From: Gammaproteobacteria bacterium | GTDB taxonomy: Bacteria > Pseudomonadota > Gammaproteobacteria > HK1 | NCBI GenBank assembly: GCA_021773795.1 | Contig: JAJFJT010000036.1 | Span: forward strand, 124,001 to 188,000 | DNA length: 64,000 bases | Direction of reading: 5' to 3' | Shown here: one piece after another, positions 48,145 to 59,452 of the stretch | How positions within the stretch are numbered: the stretch's first letter is position 1 | Layout: each line of letters starts with the position of its first letter | The notes under the pieces: generated by a model | Told to the model about the DNA's origin: nothing | The model's database searches: none | Seen by the model: only the letters and a program-made list of their open reading frames with translations | Position numbers and translations under genes: made by a program

Positions 48145-48250
48145 TTAGGGAGCCCCGATGAGAGATGCTTGTACCGCATCGACAGACATGGTGACTTGCG
48201 CCCCGACGAGTGTTGCCAAGCCGAAGGCTAACGGCCGCTGCACGAGCCGC

Positions 48251-49327
<1,077 letters not shown>

Positions 49328-49357
49328 TTACCCATGGAAGATTTCGATGGGTATAAT
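49328..49357 (+). promoter_or_regulatory. sigma70-type promoter for gatC
   Basis: Perfect -10 TATAAT at 49352-49357 with a weak -35 (TTACCC, 49328-49333) at 18 nt. It lies in the mreB-gatC divergent region, about 150 nt upstream of the gatC ATG. Between it and gatC an imperfect hairpin (cccgcgcaat ... attgcgggc, about 49417-49451) could form. Confidence 0.45.
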
Positions 49358-49504
49358 CTCGGCCGAGATAGGGGCTTGTGCTGGCTGCAGGCGCCTTAAT
49401 CGACCATAAATAAAGAACCCGCGCAATGTAGCAGCCCCTTAGATTGCGGGCAAGCTATCTCCGCCAAGTTATTGGATCAACAAACATCTCTGGAAGACTA
49501 TCCC

Positions 49505-49792
49505 ATGTCCTTGAGTGAGGAAGAAGTCCGCAAAATCGCCCATCTCGGGGGACTGGCCATACGCGATGAAAACATCCCGCGCTATGCCCAATCGCTATCG
49601 AGCATTCTCGATCTGGTGAACCAGATGGAGGCCGTGGATACCGTGGAAATTCAACCCATGGCCCATCCCCTCGACGCCATCCAACGGCTGCGCCCGGATG
49701 AAGTCAGAGAAACCGACCAGCGCGCCGAATTTCAGCCCCTTGCCCCTCAGGTGGAAAACGGGCTGTATCTGGTGCCCAAGGTTATTGAATAA
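49505..49792 (+). CDS. gatC: aspartyl/glutamyl-tRNA amidotransferase subunit C
   Basis: 95 aa from ATG 49505. A small clamp subunit wrapping GatA and GatB; shows SEEEVRKIAHLGGLAI, NQMEAVDTVEIQPMAHPLD and NGLYLVPKVIE. With gatA and gatB it forms the GatCAB complex that converts Glu-tRNA(Gln) and/or Asp-tRNA(Asn) to the amidated forms. Confidence 0.96.
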   Translation: MSLSEEEVRKIAHLGGLAIRDENIPRYAQSLSSILDLVNQMEAVDTVEIQPMAHPLDAIQRLRPDEVRETDQRAEFQPLAPQVENGLYLVPKVIE

Positions 49793-49828
49793 ACCCGGAA
49801 CACTTCGGGATACCCCCCACTTATCTAT

Positions 49829-49887
49829 GGAAACTCTGATCTATTCGTGGACTCGCATCTTGCGCCCAGAATAAATCAGCGCTTCCC
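49829..49887. repeat. 59-bp palindrome-ended repeat, copy 3 (inside the gatC-gatA transcript)
   Basis: Ends ggaaactctgat and aatcagcgcttcc, centre close to the other copies. It lies in the 135-nt gap between gatC and gatA, so it would be transcribed and fold as a hairpin just upstream of gatA. Confidence 0.85.
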
Positions 49888-49927
49888 TACTCTCAGGAAT
49901 CCGGTCAAAACAGACCGGGCTTTCGTT

Positions 49928-51391
49928 ATGCACAAGGCTTCTGTCGCAGAACTCTCCGCCGCCCTCAAGGCACGCAAATTTTCCAGTGAGGAATTGGTCC
50001 GTGCCCACTTGGCGCGCATTCATGCCCAGGATTCAGAGCTCAACAGCTTTGTTACGGTCACCGAAACCGAGGCGCTGGCCGCCGCCAGCCATGCCGATAA
50101 ATTGATCGCCGCAGGTGAAGCGAGCCCGCTAACCGGCATCCCCCTGGCCCACAAGGACATCTTCTGCACCCGTGGTGTACGCACCTCCTGTGGCTCGAAG
50201 ATGCTCGACAATTTCGTCCCGCCCTATAACGCTACGGTGGTGGATAAAATCGCCGACGCCGGCATGGTCGTGCTTGGCAAAACCAATATGGATGAGTTCG
50301 CCATGGGCTCCTCCAATGAAAACAGCTACTACGGGCCGGTACGCAATCCCTGGGATACCAAGCGGGTACCCGGCGGCTCCTCTGGTGGTTCCGCTGCAGC
50401 GGTGGCCGCACGCATGACCCCGCTTGCCACCTGCACTGACACCGGCGGCTCCATCCGCCAGCCGGCATCGCTGTGTGGCATTACCGGCATCAAACCCACC
50501 TATGGCCGGGTCTCACGCTACGGCATGGTGGCCTTCGCCTCCAGCCTCGATCAGGGCGGTATCATGGGCCGCTCGGCAGAGGATGCCGCCTGGTTGCTTG
50601 GTGTCATGGCGGGCTTTGACCCCAAGGACTCCACCAGCGTAGACCGCCCGGTGGACGACTATGTCGGTGGCCTTAACCAAAGCATTGAAGGTCTCACCAT
50701 TGGCCTGCCCCGGGAGCACTTTGGTGAAGGACTAGACCCGGAGGTTGGCGCCGTGGTGGAGGCCGCCATCCGCGAATATGAAAAACTCGGTGCCACAATA
50801 AAAGACATCGATCTGCCCAACTCACCGCTTTCGGTGCCCGCCTATTACGTAGTGGCCCCGGCCGAATGTTCCTCCAATCTTTCCCGCTTCGACGGCGTGC
50901 GCTATGGCTATCGCGCCCAGCATCCCAAAGACTTGCAGGATCTTTACACCCGCTCTCGCGGCGAGGCCTTTGGCGAGGAGGTTCAGCGCCGCATCATGGT
51001 GGGTACCTACGCCCTGTCCACCGGCTACTACGACGCCTATTACCTGAAAGCGCAAAAAATTCGTCGCCTCATCAGCGATGATTTCCGCCAGGCCTTTAGT
51101 GAGGTCGACGTGATCATGGGCCCCACCTCCCCCACCACCGCCTTTCCCCTAGGGGAGCGCACCGACGATCCCATCACCATGTACCTGTCGGACATCTACA
51201 CTATCGGGGTGAACCTTGCCGGGCTCACCGGCATATCAATTCCCGCAGGCTTTGCCGGGGGACTGCCAGTTGGATTACAGATTATTGGCAACTATTTTGA
51301 AGAGGCGCGGATTCTCTCCGTCGCCCATCGTTATCAACAGGTGACAGACTGGCATACCAAAGCACCCGCGGATGCCGGGAGCCAAACGTAA
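49928..51391 (+). CDS. gatA: aspartyl/glutamyl-tRNA amidotransferase subunit A
   Basis: 487 aa from ATG 49928, usual length; upstream codons in frame are repeat DNA. Amidase-signature enzyme with the Ser-cisSer-Lys triad: Lys in LAHKDIF, Ser in [14 protein letters not shown] and nucleophile Ser in [12 protein letters not shown]. It hydrolyses glutamine and channels ammonia to GatB. The stop overlaps the gatB ATG by 1 nt. Confidence 0.97.
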   Translation: MHKASVAELSAALKARKFSSEELVRAHLARIHAQDSELNSFVTVTETEALAAASHADKLIAAGEASPLTGIPLAHKDIFCTRGVRTSCGSKMLDNFVPPYNATVVDKIADAGMVVLGKTNMDEFAMGSSNENSYYGPVRNPWDTKRVPGGSSGGSAAAVAARMTPLATCTDTGGSIRQPASLCGITGIKPTYGRVSRYGMVAFASSLDQGGIMGRSAEDAAWLLGVMAGFDPKDSTSVDRPVDDYVGGLNQSIEGLTIGLPREHFGEGLDPEVGAVVEAAIREYEKLGATIKDIDLPNSPLSVPAYYVVAPAECSSNLSRFDGVRYGYRAQHPKDLQDLYTRSRGEAFGEEVQRRIMVGTYALSTGYYDAYYLKAQKIRRLISDDFRQAFSEVDVIMGPTSPTTAFPLGERTDDPITMYLSDIYTIGVNLAGLTGISIPAGFAGGLPVGLQIIGNYFEEARILSVAHRYQQVTDWHTKAPADAGSQT

Positions 51392-52830
51392 TGGAATGGG
51401 AAACAGTCATCGGCCTGGAGATTCACGCCCAGCTCGCCACCCACAGCAAGATTTTCTCCGCCGCATCCACCGCCTACGGCGCCGAAGCCAACACCCAGGC
51501 CTGTGCCATTGATCTTGGCATGCCCGGAATGCTGCCGGTGCTCAATGCCGAAGCAGTGCGCATGGCGGTAAAGTTGGGACTTGCCACTGGCTCTGAAATT
51601 ACCCGGCGCTCGGTATTCGCGCGCAAAAATTATTTTTATCCGGACCTGCCCAAGGGCTACCAGATCAGCCAGTTCGAGCTACCCATCGTCGGCCCGGGCA
51701 CGCTGGAAATTGAACTCAAAGATGGCACCCGCAAGCAGGTCGGCATCACCCGCGCGCACCTGGAAGAGGATGCCGGGAAATCCCTGCATGAGGATTTTCA
51801 CGGCATGAGTGGCATTGATCTCAACCGTGCCGGTACCCCGCTCATCGAGATCGTCTCGGAACCGGATATGCGCTCGGCGGCAGAAGCCATCGCCTATATG
51901 AAGAAGATTCACACTCTGGTGCGCTATTTAGAGATCTGTGACGGCAACATGCAGGAGGGCTCCTTCCGCTGTGATGCCAACGTCTCCATCCGCCCCGTGG
52001 GAGCCGCCGAATTTGGCACCCGCACCGAGCTGAAAAACATCAACTCCTTCCGCTTCGTGGAGCGCGCCATCAACTACGAGGTGGAACGCCAGATCGACGT
52101 GCTGGAATCCGGTGGCACTGTGACTCAGGAAACCCGCCTCTACGATACCGATAAGAATGAAACCCGTCCCATGCGGAGCAAGGAAGAGGCCAACGATTAC
52201 CGCTACTTCCCGGACCCGGATCTGTTGCCGGTAGAACTGGATGAGGACTACATCCAGGCCATCGCAGACACCCTGCCCGAACTGCCCGATCCCAAGCGCG
52301 AACGCTTCCAGCAAGAGTATGACCTGAGCGCTTACGACGCTGGCGTACTCAGCGCCAGCCGGGAACTGGCCGATTTCTATGAAGCCACGGTCGCCGCGGC
52401 CAAGGGCACGGCAAAACTCACCGCCAACTGGGTGATGGGTGAACTCGCAGGTGTGCTTAACAAGCAAAGCCTGGATATCGGTGCCAGCCGGATCAGCCCG
52501 GAGCAACTCGGTGGATTGGTGCTGCGCATTGAAGACAACACCATCTCCGGCAAGATCGCCAAGGAGGTCTTCGAAGCCATGTGGTCGGAGCAACAGGACG
52601 CCGACACCATCATCGAGGCTCGCGGCCTGCGCCAGATCACCGATACCGGGGCTATCGAGAGTCTTATTGACGAGGTTATCGAGGCCCATCCCAAGCAGAC
52701 GGAACAATATCGGGGCGGTGCGGAAAAGCTACTGGGCTTTTTTGTCGGTCAGGTGATGAAGCGCTCCCAAGGCAAGGCCAATCCGGGCATGGTCAACAAG
52801 GTGCTGCGCGACAAGCTGGGCGGAAGTTAG
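51391..52830 (+). CDS. gatB: aspartyl/glutamyl-tRNA amidotransferase subunit B
   Basis: 479 aa. Catalytic domain that phosphorylates and amidates the misacylated t[57 protein letters not shown] and the YqeY-like tail (about 330-479, [16 protein letters not shown]). Translationally linked to gatA. Confidence 0.97.
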   Translation: MEWETVIGLEIHAQLATHSKIFSAASTAYGAEANTQACAIDLGMPGMLPVLNAEAVRMAVKLGLATGSEITRRSVFARKNYFYPDLPKGYQISQFELPIVGPGTLEIELKDGTRKQVGITRAHLEEDAGKSLHEDFHGMSGIDLNRAGTPLIEIVSEPDMRSAAEAIAYMKKIHTLVRYLEICDGNMQEGSFRCDANVSIRPVGAAEFGTRTELKNINSFRFVERAINYEVERQIDVLESGGTVTQETRLYDTDKNETRPMRSKEEANDYRYFPDPDLLPVELDEDYIQAIADTLPELPDPKRERFQQEYDLSAYDAGVLSASRELADFYEATVAAAKGTAKLTANWVMGELAGVLNKQSLDIGASRISPEQLGGLVLRIEDNTISGKIAKEVFEAMWSEQQDADTIIEARGLRQITDTGAIESLIDEVIEAHPKQTEQYRGGAEKLLGFFVGQVMKRSQGKANPGMVNKVLRDKLGGS

Positions 52831-52846
52831 CCCGCGGATCACTCCC

Positions 52847-54415
52847 TTGCCCTCCTCCTTCGAAACCCGATTATCCCGGCTCACCAACAGCAGCGCCGGC
52901 TCGTTGCTGGCGGGAGGAAAAATCGGCCTGGAAAAGGAGAGCCTGCGCCAACAGCCTGATGGTCATATTGCCCAGACTCCGCATCCACAGGCACTCGGCT
53001 CGGCGCTAACCCATCCCTACATCACCACCGACTACTCCGAGGCACTGCTGGAATTTATTACCCCGCCGTTGCAGGGGGTACGCAAAAGCCTCGAATTTCT
53101 CGACCAACTGCACCGCTTCACCTATTCCCGCCTCGACGATGAACTCATCTGGGCCACCAGCATGCCCTGCATCGTGGAAGGCGAGCACAAAATCCCCATT
53201 GCCCGCTACGGCAGCTCTCCCGAAGGCCTGATGAAACACATCTACCGGCGCGGACTCGGCTATCGCTATGGCCACGCAATGCAAGTCATCGCCGGCGTAC
53301 ATTTCAATTACTCTTTTGCCGACGACTTTTGGCCACAACTCCAGGAACTGTGGCAGGACCGCTCTGAATTACAGGACTTCATCAGTACCAGCTATTTTCG
53401 TCTGCTGCGCAATCTACACCGCTACGGCTGGGTACTCTATTACCTCTTCGGCGCCTCACCAGCGGCCTGCAAATCCTTTTTTGGCGACTATCGCCCCAAG
53501 CTCTCGGAGTACAACGAAACCACCTGGTACGAACCCTTCGCCACCACCCTCAGGATGAGTGACGTCGGTTATACCAACCGCAACATTCCGGGCATGGAGG
53601 TCTCCTACGACAGCCTGGAGGCCTACATCGCCACCCTCCGCCGCGCCGTCGAAACCCCGCACCCGGAATATCAGCGCATCGGCGTCTGCGTGAATGGCGA
53701 ATATCGCCAGCTCAACGCCAATATTCTGCAGATCGAAAATGAGTACTACAGTGCGATGCGCGCCAAGCAACTGCCGCAAAATGGTGAGAAGCCTATACAC
53801 GCCCTGCAACGGCGCGGTGTCGCCTACGTGGAACTACGCTCGCTGGACGTCAATCCCTTCGAGCCTGTGGGTGTCGGTGAAGCCCAGGCCCGATTTCTCT
53901 CCGCCTTCATGGCCTACTGCCTGCTACAGGACAGCCCGCCACTGGGCAACGAAGAACAAAGCGCCATCCGCTTCAATCTCTCCCAAACCGCCATCCGTGG
54001 CCGTGATCCGGCCCTGCGTCTCAATCGTAACGGCAAGGAAGAAAGCCCCCGCGACTGGGGAATGGAGATCTGCGAACAAATGACTGGCATCACGACCCTA
54101 CTGGATCAGGCCAGAGAGACACCGAAGCACACGGAAGCCCTGACCGAGCAACAGGAAGCCTTTCGCGATCCGGACCGCACCCCCTCTGCCCGCATCCTCG
54201 CCGCCATGGACCAGGACGAAGGCTCATTCTTTCACTTTGCCCGCCACCGCTCCGAAAGCTATCAGGACTATTTTCAGAGTCGTCCCTTACCTTCCGAACG
54301 AGAGACTGAACTGGAACAACTTTCCAAGGAATCCCTGCGGCAGCAGAAAGAAATGGAAGCGCGCCCGGCGCCAGACTTCAAGGAATACCTCGCCAACTAT
54401 TTTGGCCTGTCTTGA
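52847..54415 (+). CDS. gshA: glutamate-cysteine ligase
   Basis: 522 aa from TTG 52847. It makes gamma-glutamylcysteine, the first step to glutathione. GLEKESLRQQPDGHIAQTPH, LGSALTHPYITTDYSEALLE and HFNYSFADDFW match the proteobacterial (class 1) enzyme, as does YVELRSLDVNPFEPVG. No ATG exists before GLEKESLR, so the TTG 16 nt after gatB is the likely start; no gshB is nearby. Confidence 0.94.
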   Translation: MPSSFETRLSRLTNSSAGSLLAGGKIGLEKESLRQQPDGHIAQTPHPQALGSALTHPYITTDYSEALLEFITPPLQGVRKSLEFLDQLHRFTYSRLDDELIWATSMPCIVEGEHKIPIARYGSSPEGLMKHIYRRGLGYRYGHAMQVIAGVHFNYSFADDFWPQLQELWQDRSELQDFISTSYFRLLRNLHRYGWVLYYLFGASPAACKSFFGDYRPKLSEYNETTWYEPFATTLRMSDVGYTNRNIPGMEVSYDSLEAYIATLRRAVETPHPEYQRIGVCVNGEYRQLNANILQIENEYYSAMRAKQLPQNGEKPIHALQRRGVAYVELRSLDVNPFEPVGVGEAQARFLSAFMAYCLLQDSPPLGNEEQSAIRFNLSQTAIRGRDPALRLNRNGKEESPRDWGMEICEQMTGITTLLDQARETPKHTEALTEQQEAFRDPDRTPSARILAAMDQDEGSFFHFARHRSESYQDYFQSRPLPSERETELEQLSKESLRQQKEMEARPAPDFKEYLANYFGLS

Positions 54416-54433
54416 AGAGACCTATTTAAAATT

Positions 54434-54928
54434 TTACTTTGGGAACTGGAAATCCGAAGCCACCTTTTTCAATACGAATTCGTTACCGCTGGGTGCATGT
54501 CTGTAGTGAAACTTCTCTTCTGTCAGCTCAATAATCCGATACGCATTGTAGTTCATGGGATCATGGGAATCTGATCTCACTATCCTTTTGCCATCCAACC
54601 AGCCACGATAAATGGAAAAATATATATCCCCGGAAATACCCCACTGCCCGACTTCCGTACTCTCGTAAACGTTTCCTTCTTTACCCCATATCTTGAAACG
54701 AAGCATAAAAGTTCCGTTGGCGGCCCTCTCCATAATTTCCATTTTCCTGCCACCTTCCTTAGTTGGCTGACTGCCATACCATTTTCCAATCATATGACTC
54801 CAGGCATCCCTTTCGGAGCCAAGCAAATTAGGCTTATATCTGGAAATTTCCGTCGGAGATGTATTTAACGTCGCACAACCGGAAAGATACGCAACAATCA
54901 TGAAGACACTTGCAGCTGCTAGTCTCAT
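54434..54928 (-). CDS. hypothetical lipoprotein
   Basis: 164 aa. Lipoprotein signal with YLSGC (Cys18). The rest (YKPNLLGSERDAWSHMIGKW, YESTEVGQWGISGDIYFSIY) looks like a small beta-rich lipocalin-like or similar fold; no named family recognised. It is AT-richer than its neighbours and convergent on gshA with 18 nt between the stops, suggesting acquired DNA. Confidence 0.75.
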   Translation of the reverse strand: MRLAAASVFMIVAYLSGCATLNTSPTEISRYKPNLLGSERDAWSHMIGKWYGSQPTKEGGRKMEIMERAANGTFMLRFKIWGKEGNVYESTEVGQWGISGDIYFSIYRGWLDGKRIVRSDSHDPMNYNAYRIIELTEEKFHYRHAPSGNEFVLKKVASDFQFPK

Positions 54929-55032
54929 GAAGTCTCCTTACTTCGGTGTGCGGCACACTTGGATCTTAAATTAGAAGAATCGATTGACCATTGTGGCGTC
55001 TAGGGCTACAGCCGGAACCGCAAGCGGCCACC

Positions 55033-55050
55033 GGGATCAGGTCTTGTCCC
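55033..55050. repeat. inverted relative of the gggacaagacctgaccc repeat
   Basis: gggatcaggtcttgtccc is the reverse complement of the core found at 1394-1410, with small differences. It lies in the 262-bp gap 54929-55190, which holds no gene; the gap ends with a remnant of the 59-bp family. Confidence 0.6.
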
Positions 55051-55170
55051 AGGCCTTCCATCAAGCGACTTTTTCTCGCGGTCACGTATGAATAAAGGTT
55101 GCAGAGAAATTATTTGTTCTCTGAGTCGCACCCGGGTTATTGATATTCAGAAGTCCCGTGTTTTCTCCTG

Positions 55171-55193
55171 AGAAATAAATCAGAGGTTCCTTA
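55171..55193. repeat. remnant of the 59-bp family (right end)
   Basis: gaaataaatcagaggttcct matches the right end of the palindrome-ended family with one change. It includes the stop codon of the ornithine-cyclodeaminase-family gene. Confidence 0.6.
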
Positions 55194-56252
55194 AATCCGA
55201 ATCCATTCCGCAATTTTCTCATGCTGGAATATCATGGCGTCCTGGATGCCTATGTTCTGTCCTCTTCCTGCTTCTTTAGCCCGTTGATACATCGCGTGCG
55301 CAATAGCGACATCGACATAAGCCAGACCAACCGCATTGAAGTAAATCCGTTCCTCTGCCGTCTCCCTTCCGCCTTTCTCACCGGCTACGACTTCGACCAG
55401 ATCCGCGTAAAGGTCTCCATCTTCAAGCTCACCGTCCTGGTACATCCGGCTAAGCGTTTGGGTTCGATGTTTCACGGTTTCCCAATCATCACACACTATC
55501 TTCTGGCATTGTTTTGCAACGGCATACTCGTCCTCCCAACCTCCGATGTGGCTGTAGAAAGTGCCAGGCTTTACCCACGCCGCTTTAAGCAGAGGTGCTT
55601 GCACACTGGTGGCCGTCACAATGATATCTGCGCCCTCAATGGCCTTCTGCATATTCGTATTGGCGACAGAAAACCGGAGATCCGGGAACAGACGCCCCAT
55701 TTCATCCACGAACTGCTTTTCTTCGTGTTCATATTTTGCCGAGACCCGGCACTCCTCAATCGCCGGAACCGCAGTTTTCATCGCGATGAGGTGCATCTTG
55801 GCCTGCTCTCCCGCCCCGATAAAACCGATGCTCTTTGAATCCGGCCTCGCAAAATGCTTTGCTGCAATGGCTCCCATCGCACCCACACGCATATTTGAGC
55901 AAAGTGTTCCGTCCATGAAAGCAATAGGGAAACCTCTCTCTATCTCGGACAGTATGATGACGGCAGAGAGATTCTGGGCACCGTATTTGGCAGGGTTGTG
56001 AGGAAATACAGATACCCACTTAACACCGCATATCTTTTCGGGCAGAAGCGTCCCGGGCAGGCAGTTGATACGCTCCTGCGTATCGTCATTGAAAATCTGA
56101 ACGATTTTGTCCGGGAAAAGAATTTTATTTTCCCGGAAGGCAAGCATGGCCGCCTCCGCCGCATCCATTGCCATCCGTATATCCAGACATCCAGCTTCGA
56201 GCAGGTCTTCCTGTGAAAGATGAAGGCATTCAATTCGGTTTTTGGCTGTCAT
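55191..56252 (-). CDS. ornithine cyclodeaminase / mu-crystallin family protein
   Basis: 353 aa. NAD(P)-binding Rossmann domain with SIGFIGAGEQAKMHLIAM, N-terminal substrate domain with GVKWVSVFPHNPAKYGAQN and ERGFPIAFMDGTLCSNMRVGA (catalytic region), and GADIIVTATSVQAPLLKAAWVKPGTF. Members include ornithine cyclodeaminase, alanine dehydrogenase and SbnB, which works with a CysK-like SbnA. A cysK gene lies 136 nt upstream on the same strand, but this CysK looks like ordinary O-acetylserine sulfhydrylase. Substrate unknown. Confidence 0.85.
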   Translation of the reverse strand: MTAKNRIECLHLSQEDLLEAGCLDIRMAMDAAEAAMLAFRENKILFPDKIVQIFNDDTQERINCLPGTLLPEKICGVKWVSVFPHNPAKYGAQNLSAVIILSEIERGFPIAFMDGTLCSNMRVGAMGAIAAKHFARPDSKSIGFIGAGEQAKMHLIAMKTAVPAIEECRVSAKYEHEEKQFVDEMGRLFPDLRFSVANTNMQKAIEGADIIVTATSVQAPLLKAAWVKPGTFYSHIGGWEDEYAVAKQCQKIVCDDWETVKHRTQTLSRMYQDGELEDGDLYADLVEVVAGEKGGRETAEERIYFNAVGLAYVDVAIAHAMYQRAKEAGRGQNIGIQDAMIFQHEKIAEWIRI

Positions 56253-56388
56253 GGTTTTTCCTTTATTCGTCGAATGATCGAGTTCGTCTACGCCGAGGGA
56301 ACCGTCGAGTACGGTGCCATACCCTGGAGAATCGACAGGGCCAGACTCGATTGACTCTCGTGGCGTCTAAAACAGAAGCCCGGATAAT

Positions 56389-57357
56389 TTACTGATTTGT
56401 CTCGCTATCCGAGAATCTGCCTGCAAACAGTGCTGACGACAGATAACGCTCACCGGAGTCTGGCAGGATAACGACCACGGTCTTGTCCTTGAACTCATCG
56501 GAGCTGGCCAAACGATCTGCCACGCACATGGCTGCGCCACTGGAAATGCCCGCGAGGATACCCTCTTTTTGCATCAGTTTGTGGGCCCATTCGATAGCAT
56601 CTTCGTTGCTGACCTGTTCCACCCGATCCACCATATCGAGATCCAGGTTTTCAGGCAGGAATCCTGCGCCGATGCCCTGGATCTTGTGCGGCCCGTGGGT
56701 GGCTTCCTCACCCTTCATCGCCGCCGCAATCACGGTGGAGGATGTGGGCTCGATGGCGACGGAGGTGATGGCCTTGCCGCGCGTTTTCTTTATGTAGCGT
56801 GAGATGCCGGTAATGGTGCCGCCAGTACCCACGCCACTCACCAGTACATCAACCTCACCATCGGTGTCGTCCCAGATCTCCGGGCCGGTGGTCTGTTCGT
56901 GAATGCCGGGATTGGCGGGATTATCGAACTGACCGGGCATAAAATATTTTTTCGGATCTTCTGCCACGATCTCCGTTGCCTTGGCGATGGCAGCAGGCAT
57001 GCCCTTGGCACCCTCGGTCAGCACCACATTGGCACCCAGCGCCTTCATCAATTGGCGGCGCTCTATGCTCATGGTGTCCGGCATGGTGAGGGTGATGGGG
57101 TAGCCGCGGGAGGCGGCCACGAAGCACAGGGCGATACCGGTATTGCCGCTGGTAGGCTCAATGATCTCCATCCCGGATTTCAGTGAACCGTCCTTTTCCG
57201 CCGCCCAGATCATATTGGCGCCAATGCGACACTTCACCGAATTCGCCGGGTTGCGGCTCTCCAGCTTGGCGTAGACCTTGCCCTTGGTGACGTTGTTGAT
57301 CCTGACCAGTGGCGTGCCGCCAATGGATTGACTGTTGTCATCATACGTATGGGACAT
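56389..57357 (-). CDS. cysK: cysteine synthase A (O-acetylserine sulfhydrylase)
   Basis: 322 aa from ATG 57357 (AAGGAA about 7 nt upstream). PLP Lys in [12 protein letters not shown], phosphate-binding [25 protein letters not shown] and [12 protein letters not shown] are close to E. coli CysK throughout. It makes L-cysteine from O-acetylserine and sulfide. The frame is open 31 codons upstream, without family similarity. Confidence 0.95.
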   Translation of the reverse strand: MSHTYDDNSQSIGGTPLVRINNVTKGKVYAKLESRNPANSVKCRIGANMIWAAEKDGSLKSGMEIIEPTSGNTGIALCFVAASRGYPITLTMPDTMSIERRQLMKALGANVVLTEGAKGMPAAIAKATEIVAEDPKKYFMPGQFDNPANPGIHEQTTGPEIWDDTDGEVDVLVSGVGTGGTITGISRYIKKTRGKAITSVAIEPTSSTVIAAAMKGEEATHGPHKIQGIGAGFLPENLDLDMVDRVEQVSNEDAIEWAHKLMQKEGILAGISSGAAMCVADRLASSDEFKDKTVVVILPDSGERYLSSALFAGRFSDSETNQ

Positions 57358-57450
57358 ATTCCATTCCTTTTTGTGTTTTCCGCGAATACCGTCTGCTGCA
57401 ACCGATTCGAGTCTATCGAAAGACGCCTTCCCGCACATCTTCCATATCAT

Positions 57451-58311
57451 TCAATCCCGACACGCCGCACTGATACGCTCATGTCCGGCCAGGTCCCGAG
57501 CGGTGGCGACTTCCGTATAGCCGCTGGCATCCAGCAGCGCCCGCACTGCTTCGCCCTGATCCGCCCCATGCTCCAGTAACAGCCAGCCTCCAGGGCGCAA
57601 GGCTGCAACTGCCCCGGTAATTACCCGATGCAGATCGTCCAGGCCCTCAGAACCGGAAGCGAGCGCCCTGGCTGGCTCGAAACGAAGATCCCCGCTTACA
57701 AGGCAGGGATCGGCTTCCGCCACATAGGGCGGATTACACATCACCATATCGAGGCTTGAATCGCAGCATCCCGCCAGCCAGTTGCCGTGGACAAAGTCTA
57801 CGTTGGGAATCTGGAGACGGCGGGCATTGCGGCAGGCGACGGTCAGGGCATCCATGGAAATATCGCTCGCCAGCACCCGGCAAACCGGGCGCTCAGTTGC
57901 TATCGCCAATGCCACTGCGCCCGTGCCGGTACCGAGGTCCGCGAGTTGCCAGTGTGCTCCGGTCGGTATCCGCTCCAGTGCGGACTCCACCAGCCCCTCC
58001 GTCTCCGGGCGCGGCACCAGGGTGGCCGCCGTCACCTCCAGATCCAGCGACCAGAATTCCCGACGACCAGTGAGATGGGCCACCGGCTCACCACAGGCGC
58101 GGCACTCGATACAGTTTGCATAGGCCCGTAGCTCTGCTTCCGTGAGCATTTGCTCAGGCCAGGCGTAAAGATAGCTCCGTGGCTTGGCAAGTGCGTAGGC
58201 CAGCAGGAGTTCAGCGTCCACCCGGGGGCTCGGCGAGTGAGATTCAAGGCGAGTGATTGCAAGTTGCAACTGTGAACCCAGGCTGGTCTCGGCTTTCTGG
58301 TTTTTCGTCAT
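57451..58311 (-). CDS. prmC: release factor glutamine methyltransferase
   Basis: 286 aa from ATG 58311 (ATG 58374, overlapping the prfA stop, would add 21 unlike residues). It methylates the GGQ glutamine of RF1 and RF2. Motifs: LTGRREFWSLDLEVTAATLVPRPETEGLV, ADLGTGTGAVALAIA (SAM), catalytic NPPYVAEADP. Follows prfA, the substrate gene, as in E. coli. Confidence 0.94.
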   Translation of the reverse strand: MTKNQKAETSLGSQLQLAITRLESHSPSPRVDAELLLAYALAKPRSYLYAWPEQMLTEAELRAYANCIECRACGEPVAHLTGRREFWSLDLEVTAATLVPRPETEGLVESALERIPTGAHWQLADLGTGTGAVALAIATERPVCRVLASDISMDALTVACRNARRLQIPNVDFVHGNWLAGCCDSSLDMVMCNPPYVAEADPCLVSGDLRFEPARALASGSEGLDDLHRVITGAVAALRPGGWLLLEHGADQGEAVRALLDASGYTEVATARDLAGHERISAACRD

Positions 58312-58366
58312 TCTGGCCAAACCCCCACAACAAGATCGGGATCTTGCCAAATGACTACGGCAAAAT

Positions 58367-59452
58367 TCAGGCATCCCCCAATGCGGCCAGCTGGTCTGCC
58401 TGATATTCGCTCACCATGGGGTTGATGATGTGGTCCAACTCTCCAGTGAGGACTGCGTCGAGTTTGTAGAGCGTGAGGTTGATGCGGTGCTCGGTCACCC
58501 GCCCCTGGGGGAAGTTATAGGTGCGGATACGCCCGGAACGGTCACCGCTGCCCACCAGTTCGCGACGGGTATCCGCCCGTTCCGCCGCCTGCTTTTCCTG
58601 CTGTGCAGACAATATGCGAGCACGCAACAACGACATGGCACGGGCGCGGTTCTTGTGCTGGGAACGTTCATCCTGGCATTCCACCACGGTATTGGTAGGC
58701 AAATGGGTGATGCGAATGGCGGAATCAGTCTTGTTAACGTGCTGCCCGCCCGCCCCGGATGCGCGGAAGGTATCGACCCGCAAATCCGCCGGTTTGATTT
58801 CCACATCGCCGATCTCTTCCAGTTCCGGCATCACTGCCACGGTGCAGGCGGAGGTATGAATACGCCCCTGGGACTCGGTTTCCGGCACCCGCTGTACGCG
58901 GTGACCACCGGACTCAAACTTCAGCCGCGAGTACGCGCCTTTGCCCGCCACCCGCATGATGATTTCCTTGAAACCGCCATGCTCGCCCTCATTCTGGCTC
59001 ATCACCTCCACCTTCCAGCCTCGGGAATCCGCATAACGCATGTACATGCGGGCGAGATCACCAGCAAACAGCGCGGCCTCATCACCGCCAGTGCCAGCGC
59101 GCACCTCCAGGAAGACGTTACCCTCATCGGCAGGATCCTTGGGGATCAGGAGTTGCTGGAGACGAAGTTCCAGGGATTCTCGCTGCGTTTTGGCCTCTTC
59201 CAGCTCCTCCTGTGCCAGTTCAGCAATTTCCGCGTCCGCGCCGCGGGCCAGTTCAGTGGATGATTCAATGGTCTCCAGCACCCCCCGATAGGCACGGTAG
59301 GCCTCCACCACCGGGGTGATCTCGGCGTACTCTTTGGACAGCTCGCGAAAATGATTCTGATCGCCAAGCACCTCGGGACTACCCAATAAGGCACTGAGTT
59401 CCTCCAGACGTTCGTCCAGATTGGCCAGCTTGGTAAGTACCGATGCCTTCAT
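58367..59452 (-). CDS. prfA: peptide chain release factor 1
   Basis: 361 aa. It reads UAA and UAG and releases the peptide. GGQ motif in [19 protein letters not shown] and the codon-recognition PxT as PET in [18 protein letters not shown]-terminal coiled coil. ATG overlaps the hemA stop by 4 nt. Confidence 0.97.
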   Translation of the reverse strand: MKASVLTKLANLDERLEELSALLGSPEVLGDQNHFRELSKEYAEITPVVEAYRAYRGVLETIESSTELARGADAEIAELAQEELEEAKTQRESLELRLQQLLIPKDPADEGNVFLEVRAGTGGDEAALFAGDLARMYMRYADSRGWKVEVMSQNEGEHGGFKEIIMRVAGKGAYSRLKFESGGHRVQRVPETESQGRIHTSACTVAVMPELEEIGDVEIKPADLRVDTFRASGAGGQHVNKTDSAIRITHLPTNTVVECQDERSQHKNRARAMSLLRARILSAQQEKQAAERADTRRELVGSGDRSGRIRTYNFPQGRVTEHRINLTLYKLDAVLTGELDHIINPMVSEYQADQLAALGDA

